From positions 31,289-95,288 of the forward strand of contig NZ_SDKK01000003.1 of the NCBI RefSeq assembly GCF_008107625.1: a DNA stretch of 64,000 bases, given 5' to 3'. Positions 54,776 to 62,470 of this stretch are shown here, in pieces. Position numbers and translations under genes: made by a program. The notes under the pieces were generated by a model. It worked only from the letters and a program-made list of their open reading frames with translations, was not told where the DNA came from and searched no databases. The stretch is from Zoogloea oleivorans (GTDB lineage Bacteria > Pseudomonadota > Gammaproteobacteria > Burkholderiales > Rhodocyclaceae). The number at the start of each line of letters is the position of its first letter. Within the stretch, counting starts at the first letter, position 1.

Positions 54776-56335
54776 ATGGCTGAAAAACCGCTGCGGGTGC
54801 TGGTCGCGGACGACATCGCATCCAACCGAACCATTGTGGGGTCTTTTCTTGCCCACCTGAACTGCATTCCCCTCTACGCCGAGGATGGCGTGGAGGCCGT
54901 CGATATGTTCCGGCGCGAGTCGCCGGACGTGGTCCTGATGGATCTGATGATGCCGCGCATGGATGGCTTCGAGGCCATCAAGCAGATTCGGGCCCTCTCC
55001 GATGACCACTGGGTTCCGATCATCATCCTGTCGGCCCTCAGTGGCGAGGGGGACATCGTGCATGGGCTGGAGGTCGGTGCCGACGACTACCTGGCCAAGC
55101 CCCTGTCCTTTCCGGTGTTTGCTGCGCGTTTCAAGGCCCTGCACCGGCTGCTCGATACGCAGCGGCGCCTGTCTGGTTCTCTCGAGCAGGTGCGTGCGGT
55201 GGCCAACGGAGTCATCGACGGAATCATCTCGGCGGACGAAAAGGGCAAGATCCTGTCGGTGAATCGCGCGGCCAGCCAGATCTTCGGTTATCCGGCCAGC
55301 GAGATGGTGGGGCAGCCCCTGAGCATGCTGATGCCGGCCGGCCTGGAAGACACCCACGGGAACCATCTGGAGCACTACATGCAAACCGGCGACAGCGCTG
55401 TCACCGGGCAGATCCGCGAACTGGTCGGCCGGCGCAAGGACGGCCGGACCTTTCCGATGGAGATCGGCATTTCCGATCTGCAACTGCCCAACCGGCGAAT
55501 GTTCCTCGGTGTGGTACGTGATATTTCCGAGGCCCGGCGCATCCAGCGCCAGCTGGCCGAGGATGCGGCCCGCCTGCAGCGCTATCACGACGAGTCCGAG
55601 CGCGAGCAGGAGCTCGCCATGAGCATCATGGAGCGGCAGATCCGCAGCGACTGGCTCCACGATGGCGCCGTCCAGTACGCGGTGATGCCGGCGCGCAATT
55701 TCTCGGGGGACGTGGTGGCGGTGGCGCGGGCGGCCGACGGCTCGCTTTACGCGATGCTTGCCGATGCGACCGGCCATGGGCTGGCGGCCGCAGTCAGCGT
55801 GCTGCCGGCGCTTGGGGCCTTTTACCGTGGTGCCGCCCGCAATGCACCGCTGGCGTCGCTGGTAACGGAACTCAACGACATGTTGTGCGGCCTGCTGCCG
55901 CCAGGGCGCTTCGTGGCTTCCGCGCTGGTGCGCCTCGATGCCGGTCGCCGGGGCGGACAGATCTGGGTGGGCGGCGTGCCTGACGTGCTGCGGGTCAGCG
56001 ACGGGGGACTGGTGGTGCAGCGCTTCGCCTCGCGTCAGTTACCGCTGGGTATCGTGCCGTCGGCCGAAGCCGGCGTAGACTGCGAGTCGTTCAGTTGGGA
56101 TGCCCCGTGCCAGATTGTGCTGTGTTCCGATGGCCTCACGGAAGCCGAGAACGCCAGGGGCGAGGCCTTTGGCACGCAGGGCCTGGAGCAGACCTTGCGT
56201 GCGGCACCCCGGGCTTCAAGGGTGGCTGGCCTGCGCCAGGCGCTGACCCGGCACCTCGGACGCCAGCCCGCCGGTGATGATGTGTCGGTGCTGATTCTCG
56301 ATTGCCTGATGGACGGGGGGGGCGTGCCGTCTTAG
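54776..56335 (+). CDS. Receiver-PAS-PP2C (RsbU-type) phosphatase
   Basis: 519 residues from MAEKPLRVLVADDIASN; the frame to 54674 lacks a plausible start. Receiver (5-125) with VADD, acceptor Asp in VVLMDLMMPRMDG and LAKPLSF; PAS (about 140-260); coiled coil; SpoIIE/RsbU PP2C domain (about 290-515) with metal-binding DATGHGLAAA and CSDGLTEAEN. RsbU-like enzymes dephosphorylate STAS antagonists and so release sigma factors or other targets. With the kinase and receiver-ATPase upstream it forms a three-gene signalling cassette; the STAS substrate is missing here. Confidence 0.9.
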   Translation: MAEKPLRVLVADDIASNRTIVGSFLAHLNCIPLYAEDGVEAVDMFRRESPDVVLMDLMMPRMDGFEAIKQIRALSDDHWVPIIILSALSGEGDIVHGLEVGADDYLAKPLSFPVFAARFKALHRLLDTQRRLSGSLEQVRAVANGVIDGIISADEKGKILSVNRAASQIFGYPASEMVGQPLSMLMPAGLEDTHGNHLEHYMQTGDSAVTGQIRELVGRRKDGRTFPMEIGISDLQLPNRRMFLGVVRDISEARRIQRQLAEDAARLQRYHDESEREQELAMSIMERQIRSDWLHDGAVQYAVMPARNFSGDVVAVARAADGSLYAMLADATGHGLAAAVSVLPALGAFYRGAARNAPLASLVTELNDMLCGLLPPGRFVASALVRLDAGRRGGQIWVGGVPDVLRVSDGGLVVQRFASRQLPLGIVPSAEAGVDCESFSWDAPCQIVLCSDGLTEAENARGEAFGTQGLEQTLRAAPRASRVAGLRQALTRHLGRQPAGDDVSVLILDCLMDGGGVPS

Positions 56336-56421
56336 GGTAAAGGGATGGCGGGAGCGTGATCGGCAACTGGCGTAGTTCCTGCTAGAGATTTCAGGGTGTC
56401 TTTTGGTTTTACATTCTTCCC

Positions 56422-56997
56422 ATGCTCCGAGTCCTCGTTGTCGATTCCTCCCGCGAGCGCGCAGCCGATGTTTGTGCGGCAGTGGCGCTTGCCGGGCATC
56501 AGGTGGCGGCGGTGCTTACCAACGCCTTTGATCTGTCCGATCAGGTGCTGGCTACCAAGCCCGACGTGATCTTCATCCAGGCCGATTCGCCGAGTCGCGA
56601 TACCCTGGAGCATCTGGCCATCATGAACCGGGACTGTCCCCGGCCGGTGCTGCTTTTTTCCCAGGATACCGACTCCGCCATGATCCGCCGGGCCGTCAAG
56701 GCCGGCGTGTCGTCTTACGTCGTCGATTCGGTGCCGCCCGAGCGTCTGGATGCATTGGTCGAGGTGGCCATTGCCCAGTTTGAGGAGTTCCAGCATCTGC
56801 GCACCGAACGGGACGATGCCACGCGCAAGCTGTCGGAGCGCATCGTCGTGGATAAGGCCAAGGGCCTGCTGATGAAGGCACGTAGCCTGACTGAGGACGA
56901 GGCTTATCACGCCTTGCGCAAGCTCGCCATGGAGCGGGGTCGCAAGCTGGCCGACGTGGCCCAGGACGTGATCGACATGGCCAGTTTGTTACTCTGA
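56422..56997 (+). CDS. nasT: ANTAR-domain antitermination regulator (NasT type)
   Basis: 191 residues. Receiver-like domain (1-120) and C-terminal ANTAR RNA-binding domain (about 130-190) with IVVDKAKGLLMKARSLTEDEAYHALRKLAMERGRKL. In the receiver, the line DVIFIQADSPSRDTLEHL has Gln at the place where NasT relatives usually carry the acceptor Asp, so phosphorylation is unlikely. NasT-type control can work through a nitrate sensor (NasS), which is not adjacent. The matching RNA target lies just downstream in the leader of the nitrate transporter operon. Confidence 0.88.
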   Translation: MLRVLVVDSSRERAADVCAAVALAGHQVAAVLTNAFDLSDQVLATKPDVIFIQADSPSRDTLEHLAIMNRDCPRPVLLFSQDTDSAMIRRAVKAGVSSYVVDSVPPERLDALVEVAIAQFEEFQHLRTERDDATRKLSERIVVDKAKGLLMKARSLTEDEAYHALRKLAMERGRKLADVAQDVIDMASLLL

Positions 56998-57027
56998 AAG
57001 AGGTAGGGTTTTTAAGAGGGTGCCTTG

Positions 57028-57071
57028 AATCGGGGCGGAAACGGGCAGCCGTTTCCGCCCCGATTTCTTTT
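57028..57071 (+). terminator. Strong intrinsic terminator after nasT
   Basis: Seventeen-base perfect arms (AATCGGGGCGGAAACGG and its complement) with a GCAG loop, followed by TCTTTT. It isolates nasT from the nitrate operon. Confidence 0.95.
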
Positions 57072-57126
57072 GCTGCGGCCCTTTTGGGCGGAAGGTGGTC
57101 CGGAATGGTGCCAAAGCAGTGCGTGC

Positions 57127-57143
57127 TGCACTGCACCAGTGCA
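57127..57143 (+). promoter_or_regulatory. Candidate NtrC binding site
   Basis: TGCACT-GCACC-AGTGCA: six-base dyad with a 5-base spacer, close to the NtrC consensus TGCACC-N5-GGTGCA (one symmetric difference). It lies about 100 bases upstream of the sigma-54 promoter, a normal enhancer distance. Confidence 0.6.
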
Positions 57144-57202
57144 TGAGTGTGGGTGGAAATCGATACCTATTTGGGGGTATGTCTTTCCTTGATCTTGAAT
57201 TT

Positions 57203-57216
57203 TTGATTTAAATCAA
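57203..57216 (+). promoter_or_regulatory. Perfect FNR/Anr box
   Basis: TTGATTTAAATCAA matches TTGAT-N4-ATCAA exactly. Centred about 47 bases before the expected transcription start. It suggests oxygen-dependent control of the nitrate operon. Confidence 0.7.
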
Positions 57217-57230
57217 TGAGTTGATTTTTT

Positions 57231-57246
57231 TGGCACGCTCCTCGCT
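57231..57246 (+). promoter_or_regulatory. Sigma-54 promoter of the nitrate transporter operon
   Basis: TGGCAC, 5 bases, TCGCT, compared with TGGCAC-N5-TTGCW: one mismatch, correct -24/-12 spacing. Expected start near 57257. Confidence 0.75.
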
Positions 57247-57256
57247 AAGAGAGCGT

Positions 57257-57388
57257 TGAAGTTGGGCCAACGGCGGCCCGGCTTGATCAGGCGATCAGAC
57301 TTGGACAAGGGCGTCCATCCTCTGCGGTTTTTTTTGCAGAGCGATGTGACGCCCTCTTTTTTTTGCTTTTTTGGATCTGGGGCGAGCT
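57257..57388 (+). promoter_or_regulatory. ANTAR-responsive two-hairpin leader with overlapping terminator
   Basis: Hairpin 1: GGGCC-AACGGC-GGCCC (57264-57279). Hairpin 2: TGGAC-AAGGGC-GTCCA (57302-57317). Both have hexanucleotide loops with A at position 1 and G at position 4, as in ANTAR targets. Hairpin 2 overlaps the left arm of a terminator (AGGGCGTC 57308-57315 with GACGCCCT 57348-57355, inner stem CTCTGC/GCAGAG) followed by eight T (57357-57364). The structures are mutually exclusive, so binding of NasT to the hairpins would prevent termination. The whole 56998-57388 gap is accounted for by this leader, the promoter boxes and the nasT terminator. Confidence 0.82.
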
Positions 57389-58645
57389 ATGAGCGAGCAA
57401 TTCGACGATACGTTTCTTTCCCGCCGCGGCTTTCTGAAGGCTGGGGCAACCCTTGGAGGTATGGCAGCAATGGGTACGATGCTCCCCGCTGGTGGTGCAT
57501 GGGCAGCCGGTTCGGACAAGCCGGAGCTGGAGGAAGTCCGGATCGGCTTCATTCCGCTGACCGACTGTTCGTCCGTAGTGATGGCCTCGGTGATGGGCTT
57601 CGACAAGAAGTACGGCATCAAGATCACCCCGACCAAGGAAGCGTCCTGGGCGGGTGTGCGCGACAAGCTGGCCAACGGCGAAATCCACGCCGCCCACGTG
57701 CTGTATGGTCTGGTTTACGGCCTGCACCTGGGTATCGGTGGGCCGAAGAAGGACATGGCCGTGCTGATGACCCTCAACAACAATGGCCAGGCGATCACCC
57801 TGTCCAACGGCTTGAAGGACAAGGGCGCGACCGACGGTGAGTCCCTCTCCAGGGTCATCGCCAAAAAGGAGAAGGAATACACCTTCGCCCAGACCTTCCC
57901 GACCGGCACCCACGCCATGTGGCTGTACTACTGGATGGCCGCCCACGGCATCGACCCGTTCAAGGACGTCAAGAACATCGTTGTGCCGCCCCCGCAGATG
58001 GTTGCCAACATGCGCGTCGGCAACATGGACGGCTACTGCGTCGGCGAGCCCTGGAACCAGCGCGCCATCGTGGACAAGATCGGCTTCACCGCCGTGACCA
58101 GCCAGGACATCTGGCCCGACCATCCAGAGAAGGTGCTGGGCGCGACCGCCGAGTTTGCTGCCAAGTACCCCAACACCGCCCGGGCGATGATCTGCGCGAT
58201 CCTTGAAGCCTCCAAGTGGATCGATGCCAGCGCCGCCAACCGCAGCAAGACGGCCGAAACCGTGGCCGCCAAGAGCTACGTAAATACGGACGTGGATGTG
58301 ATTCGCAGCCGCATGATCGGTCAGTACGAAAACGGCCTCGGCAAGAGCTGGTCGGACAAGAATCTGATGAAGTTCTACAACGACGGCCAGGTGAATTACC
58401 CCTACCTGTCCGATGGCATGTGGTTCCTCACCCAGCACCGTCGCTGGGGCCTGCTCAAGCAGGATGTGGATTACCTGGCCGTGGCCAAGGCGATCAACAA
58501 GACCGATCTGTACAAGCAGGCCGCCAGCATCGTCGGTGTGCCGGTTCCCAAGTCCGACTTCCGCACGTCCAAGCTGATTGACGGCGTGGTGTGGGACGGC
58601 AAGGACCCGAAGAAGTACGCCGCCGGATTCAAGATTCACGCCTGA
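57389..58645 (+). CDS. nrtA: Nitrate/nitrite ABC transporter substrate-binding protein
   Basis: 418 residues from the ATG after GGGGCGAGCT. A Tat signal with the twin arginines at 12-13 (SRRGFLKAG) is followed by an NrtA/SsuA-type periplasmic domain: EVRIGFIPLTDCSSVVMASVMGF, KEASWAGVRDKLANGEIHAAHVLYGL, GNMDGYCVGEPWNQ. Binds nitrate in the periplasm and delivers it to NrtB. The antitermination leader, sigma-54 promoter and NrtBD neighbours support nitrate over sulfonate, cyanate or bicarbonate. Confidence 0.93.
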   Translation: MSEQFDDTFLSRRGFLKAGATLGGMAAMGTMLPAGGAWAAGSDKPELEEVRIGFIPLTDCSSVVMASVMGFDKKYGIKITPTKEASWAGVRDKLANGEIHAAHVLYGLVYGLHLGIGGPKKDMAVLMTLNNNGQAITLSNGLKDKGATDGESLSRVIAKKEKEYTFAQTFPTGTHAMWLYYWMAAHGIDPFKDVKNIVVPPPQMVANMRVGNMDGYCVGEPWNQRAIVDKIGFTAVTSQDIWPDHPEKVLGATAEFAAKYPNTARAMICAILEASKWIDASAANRSKTAETVAAKSYVNTDVDVIRSRMIGQYENGLGKSWSDKNLMKFYNDGQVNYPYLSDGMWFLTQHRRWGLLKQDVDYLAVAKAINKTDLYKQAASIVGVPVPKSDFRTSKLIDGVVWDGKDPKKYAAGFKIHA

Positions 58646-58697
58646 GCTGCCGGGGGGCGAACGTGTTTTGCTCCCCAACAGAAACATGGAGATCAAC

Positions 58698-59645
58698 ATG
58701 ACTACAGCAACCCTCACGTCCGGCCTCGTTGCCGTCCGGCCTGAAGCCGAGGCTGGCCCTGCAGCCCGGAGCGAAGTGACTACCGCCAAGGAAACCGACA
58801 TGGCTGCAACTTCTGCTGCAACCCCCGCGCCGGCAAGCGCGCCCGACAACTCCGTTTCTTTCGGCGAGCATTTCAGCAACTTCATCCGCGCCGTGCTGCC
58901 GCCGCTCATCGGCTTTGCGCTGGTGATTGGCGTGTGGGCCCTGGTGGCCATGAAGTCCGCCGATTTCCCCGGCCCGGCTAAAACGCTTGATGCGGCGGTC
59001 GTGCTCTTTTCCGATCCGTTCTACCAGAACGGGCCGAACGACCAGGGCATCGGCTGGAACATCCTGTCGTCGCTCAAGCGCGTCGCCATCGGCTTCGGCT
59101 TTGCGGCGCTGGTGGGCATTCCGATGGGCTTCATCATCGGGCGCTTCGCCTTCATGAACAGCATGCTCGAACCGATCATCAGCATCCTGCGCCCGGTGTC
59201 GCCGCTGGCCTGGCTGCCGATCGGCCTGATGGTCTTCAAGGCGGCCGATCCGGCTTCCACCTGGACCATTTTCATCTGCTCGATCTGGCCGATGATCCTC
59301 AACACCGCCCAGGGCGTGCAGCGCGTGCCGCAGGACTACCTCAACGTGGCGCGGGTGCTCAACCTGTCCGAGTTCAAGGTCATCACCAAGATTCTTTTCC
59401 CGTCGGTGCTGCCCTACATGCTGACCGGCATCCGTCTGTCCATCGGTACCGCCTGGCTGGTCATCGTGGCCGCTGAAATGCTCACCGGCGGTGTCGGCAT
59501 CGGCTTCTGGGTGTGGGACGAATGGAACAACCTGAAGGTCGAGCACATCATCATCGCGATCTTCGTGATCGGCATCGTCGGCCTGCTGCTCGAACAATTC
59601 CTGCTGCTGATCGCCCGTCGCTTCAGCTACGGCGGCAACACCTGA
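58698..59645 (+). CDS. nrtB: Nitrate ABC transporter permease
   Basis: 315 residues from the ATG with GGAGA 5 bases upstream; a second ATG four codons before is possible. The first 55 residues are a soluble Ala/Thr/Glu-rich extension. Six or so membrane helices follow with the EAA-loop region NVARVLNLSEFKVITKILFPSVLPYMLTGIRLSIG. Forms the membrane pore for nitrate uptake. It sits 52 bases after nrtA and 22 bases before the ATPase gene. Confidence 0.93.
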   Translation: MTTATLTSGLVAVRPEAEAGPAARSEVTTAKETDMAATSAATPAPASAPDNSVSFGEHFSNFIRAVLPPLIGFALVIGVWALVAMKSADFPGPAKTLDAAVVLFSDPFYQNGPNDQGIGWNILSSLKRVAIGFGFAALVGIPMGFIIGRFAFMNSMLEPIISILRPVSPLAWLPIGLMVFKAADPASTWTIFICSIWPMILNTAQGVQRVPQDYLNVARVLNLSEFKVITKILFPSVLPYMLTGIRLSIGTAWLVIVAAEMLTGGVGIGFWVWDEWNNLKVEHIIIAIFVIGIVGLLLEQFLLLIARRFSYGGNT

Positions 59646-59667
59646 TCCCGGATCGAGGAGAACCCCC

Positions 59668-60459
59668 ATGAACGCAATCGTCAAAGTCGAAAACGTCGGC
59701 ATGTCCTTCGAAACCAAGAAGGGCTCCTTCATCGCGCTGCAGGATGTCAATCTGCAGATCCGCACCGGTGAGGTCGTGTCGCTGATCGGCCACTCGGGCT
59801 GCGGTAAATCCACGCTGCTCAACCTGATCGCCGGCCTCACACTGCCCACTTCGGGCGTCATGCTGTGCAATGGTCGCGAGATCGCCGGCCCCGGGCCGGA
59901 GCGGGCAGTGGTCTTCCAGAACCATTCCCTGCTGCCCTGGCTGACCTGCTTCGAGAACGTCTATCTGGCGGTCGAGCGCGTCTTCAGCACCAAGGAAGGC
60001 AAGGACAAGCTCAAGGCGCGCACCAGCGAGGCGCTCGAAATGGTCCACATGACCCACGCCGCCCACAAGCTGCCCCACGAGATTTCCGGTGGCATGAAGC
60101 AGCGCATCGGCATCGCTCGGGCCTTTGCGATGGAGCCGAAGATCCTGCTGATGGACGAGCCCTTCGGTGCGCTGGATGCGCTGACCCGTGCGGCGCTGCA
60201 GGATGAGCTGATCGGCGTGATGGCAAAGACCGGCGCCACCGTGGTGATGGTGACCCACGACGTGGATGAGGCGGTGCTGTTGTCGGACCGCGTGGTGATG
60301 ATGACCAACGGTCCGGCGGCGACTATCGGCGAGATTCTGGAGGTGAAGCTCGAGAAGCCCCGCAACCGCCTGCAGCTGGCCCACGATCCGCACTTTGCGG
60401 AATGCCGGGCGGCGATTCTCGAGTTTCTGTACCAGAAGCAGATGAAGAAAGCCGCTTAA
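59668..60459 (+). CDS. nrtD: Nitrate ABC transporter ATP-binding protein
   Basis: 263 residues. Walker A GHSGCGKST (41-49), Q-loop VFQNHSLLPW, signature ISGGMKQR, Walker B ILLMDEPFGALD and the H-loop VTHDVDEA are complete. One-domain NrtD type, without the NrtA-like C-terminal domain of NrtC. GAGGAG precedes the ATG. Drives nitrate import with NrtB. The hairpin over its stop codon ends the operon. Confidence 0.92.
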   Translation: MNAIVKVENVGMSFETKKGSFIALQDVNLQIRTGEVVSLIGHSGCGKSTLLNLIAGLTLPTSGVMLCNGREIAGPGPERAVVFQNHSLLPWLTCFENVYLAVERVFSTKEGKDKLKARTSEALEMVHMTHAAHKLPHEISGGMKQRIGIARAFAMEPKILLMDEPFGALDALTRAALQDELIGVMAKTGATVVMVTHDVDEAVLLSDRVVMMTNGPAATIGEILEVKLEKPRNRLQLAHDPHFAECRAAILEFLYQKQMKKAA

Positions 60460-60473
60460 GCCGGCGGCTTTCT
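60446..60473. terminator. Bidirectional hairpin between nrtD and the nitroreductase gene
   Basis: AGAAAGCCGC / GCGGCTTTCT arms of ten bases overlap the nrtD stop. T-rich ends are formed by the arms themselves, so it can serve both converging genes. Confidence 0.65.
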
Positions 60474-60476
60474 CCC

Positions 60477-61298
60477 TTACTTCAGCGGGAAGCCCCGTTT
60501 GTTGAGGGCTTCCACCAGCCGGTCACGGCCGGACAGCGCGGCGCCATCGCGAACGCGCTTGGCGGAGTGGTTGGACCAGGTGCCGCGCACCTTCATGTTC
60601 TGGCTGGTGTAGAAGGCGCGCATGGCTTCGTCGTACTGCTCGAGGCCGGCGGCCTGGGCGGGCAAGGAATAGGTTTCCTGGTGCAGTACCACCGATTGCG
60701 CCGGACGCGGCTTGACGCTGGCCGGTGCCTGCGGGTCAGGCGTGCCGAGGCACAGGCCGAACATGGCGACCACCCGCGTCGGCAGTTGCAGCTCGGCAGC
60801 CACTTCCTCGGGCTTGTTGCGCATGGCGCCGATGTAGACGGTGCCGAGGCCGAGGGATTCGGCGGCCGTCACGGCGTTCTGGGCGGCGAGGGCGGCGTCG
60901 ATCACGCCGACCTCGAACATCTCCAGGTAATCCAGTGCGCTGCTGGGTTCGCCGAGTTTGTTGGCAACCTGCTCCAGACGGGCCAGATCGGCCAGCCAGA
61001 CAAGCAGCAGCGGGGCTTTGTGAATGTGTTCCTGATCGCCGGCGAATTCGGCCAGGCGGGCCTTGCGAGCCGGGTCACGCACCGCCACCACGCTCCAGGC
61101 GTGGAGGTTGGATGAACTGGCGGCAGACTGGGCGGCGGCGATGATGGCCGCGAGGGTATCGTCGCTTACCGGATCGGGCAGGTAGGCGCGCACCGAACTG
61201 TGGGCCAGAAGGTGGTCAATGACCGGCGAGCCGGCGTCGGGTACGGCCACATCGGGCGAGCCATAGCGGGCCTGGTAGAGAGAGGCGCGGGTGTTCAT
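60477..61298 (-). CDS. NADPH-dependent nitroreductase/flavin reductase family (NfsA-like)
   Basis: 273 residues. FMN-binding fold of the NfsA/FRP group: LLAHSSVRAYLPDPVSDDTLAAIIAAAQSAASSSNLHAWSVV at the N-terminus, and the dimer-interface block AALAAQNAVTAAESLGLGTVYIGAMRNKPEEVAAEL with LCLGTPD. Two-electron reduction of nitro compounds or quinones is typical; physiological substrate unknown. It converges with nrtD. Confidence 0.88.
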   Translation of the reverse strand: MNTRASLYQARYGSPDVAVPDAGSPVIDHLLAHSSVRAYLPDPVSDDTLAAIIAAAQSAASSSNLHAWSVVAVRDPARKARLAEFAGDQEHIHKAPLLLVWLADLARLEQVANKLGEPSSALDYLEMFEVGVIDAALAAQNAVTAAESLGLGTVYIGAMRNKPEEVAAELQLPTRVVAMFGLCLGTPDPQAPASVKPRPAQSVVLHQETYSLPAQAAGLEQYDEAMRAFYTSQNMKVRGTWSNHSAKRVRDGAALSGRDRLVEALNKRGFPLK

Positions 61299-61322
61299 GG
61301 GGTTCCTTGCTGGACTGGCGAC

Positions 61323-61353
61323 GAGGCGGGGAGCCGGCCTGGCTCCCCGCCTC
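61323..61353. other. Perfect 13-bp hairpin upstream of the nitroreductase gene
   Basis: GAGGCGGGGAGCC-GGCCT-GGCTCCCCGCCTC. It lies between the phasin stop and the nitroreductase start (both minus strand). There is no T-run, so it is probably a 3' stabiliser or factor-assisted terminator for phasin. Confidence 0.55.
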
Positions 61354-61408
61354 GGAGAATGCGTATTTTAGCGCCATCCGGCCGGGCTGGCCCCGCCTGC
61401 TTATGGCC

Positions 61409-61984
61409 TCAGTTGCTGCGGGGCCGGCGGCTGCGGGTGGTCGATGCCGTTTCGATCGACTCATCCGACTCAATGGCCAGGGCCTCGGACACCTGACGAA
61501 CCTGGTCTTCGACCAGATCGGCCCCGCGGGCCGCCGCGTCGGTCAGTTCGTTGAAACCGGCTTCGGCATGACGCACGGCGCTTTTCATGTGGTCGATGGC
61601 AGCTTCACCGTTGGCGTCGGCGCTACGGGCGGCGCGGTCCATCTGCTTCATGAAGGCCTGGTCGAGTACGGCCATCTGATCGCGGGCCATCTGCAGGACG
61701 GCCTGGTGGGCCTCGCCGATGATCTCGAAGTACTCGCGAACGCGCACGGCGGATTCGCTGCGCCATTCGGCGATGCGCTCCAGCGAGGGCGTACCCGGCT
61801 TCAGGTTCTTGTTTTCCGCCAGCTCTTCCAGGTGATTACGGCCTTCGTCGAGGGCCTGGCGGCCGGCGCGGAGGGCCAGTTCGGCCAGTTTTTCGGTGGC
61901 CTCGACCCACGCACGGGATGCGTTGTGAAGGTTATCGATAGTGGCGGCGCGGGTCTGCTTGATGTCGCTGGGGGACAGGTACAT
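61409..61984 (-). CDS. Phasin-family polyhydroxyalkanoate granule protein
   Basis: 191 residues from the ATG with CAGGAGA 5 bases upstream; the longer frame to 62044 has no such site. Helical, amphipathic, with the phasin-type region about 30-160 (ATEKLAELALRAGRQALDEG ... AHQAVLQMARDQMAVLDQAFMKQ) and a charged C-terminal tail ending RSRRPRSN. Phasins coat PHA granules and control their size and number. It suggests carbon storage in this organism; no pha synthesis genes are in the window. Confidence 0.85.
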   Translation of the reverse strand: MYLSPSDIKQTRAATIDNLHNASRAWVEATEKLAELALRAGRQALDEGRNHLEELAENKNLKPGTPSLERIAEWRSESAVRVREYFEIIGEAHQAVLQMARDQMAVLDQAFMKQMDRAARSADANGEAAIDHMKSAVRHAEAGFNELTDAAARGADLVEDQVRQVSEALAIESDESIETASTTRSRRPRSN

Positions 61985-62128
61985 GGCGATCTCCTGGGGT
62001 GACTGGGGGCACTTCAGGCTAAGCCCTGGTGGTTTCAGCGCCATGACAGCCAGCTGTTGACCGTGGGGTGGGGAACCTCAGGGTAAAGTGTTTGCCTGAT
62101 GAGCATGAGCGAGCACGGAGGAAACACC

Positions 62129-62461
62129 ATGAACTGGCTGCAGCGGCTGCCCGGGAGCCGCAAGGAAATTCCGGGGTTCGAGTGGCGCCTGCTGCGCAAG
62201 CTGCCTCTGATCACCTTGGTCGGCACGCTGCTGCCGGCTCTTTACGCGCTGAACGCGCGGGTTTTCGATGGCGGGCTGAGTGATGCGGTAGTGCTGAAGG
62301 CGGTCCAGTCGGCGGATATCGTGGCCATTGCCACGGTGGTACTGCACTGGACGGTGGTGTTCACGCTGGCCATTGGCTGCGTGATTGTCATGGTGATGAA
62401 GGGGCACGGCTATATCGCTGACGCCTACCCGCTGCAGGAGCGGGAAGCGCCCCTGGAGTGA
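62129..62461 (+). CDS. Small two-helix membrane protein, unknown function
   Basis: 110 residues from the ATG with GGAGGA 6 bases upstream; an upstream in-frame ATG at 62099 lacks such a site. A basic N-terminus is followed by TM1 (about 27-45) and TM2 (about 70-92), then a short acidic tail. No known family was recognised. It ends 10 bases from the convergent acyltransferase gene. Confidence 0.7.
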   Translation: MNWLQRLPGSRKEIPGFEWRLLRKLPLITLVGTLLPALYALNARVFDGGLSDAVVLKAVQSADIVAIATVVLHWTVVFTLAIGCVIVMVMKGHGYIADAYPLQEREAPLE

Positions 62462-62470
62462 AGTGTGCCC

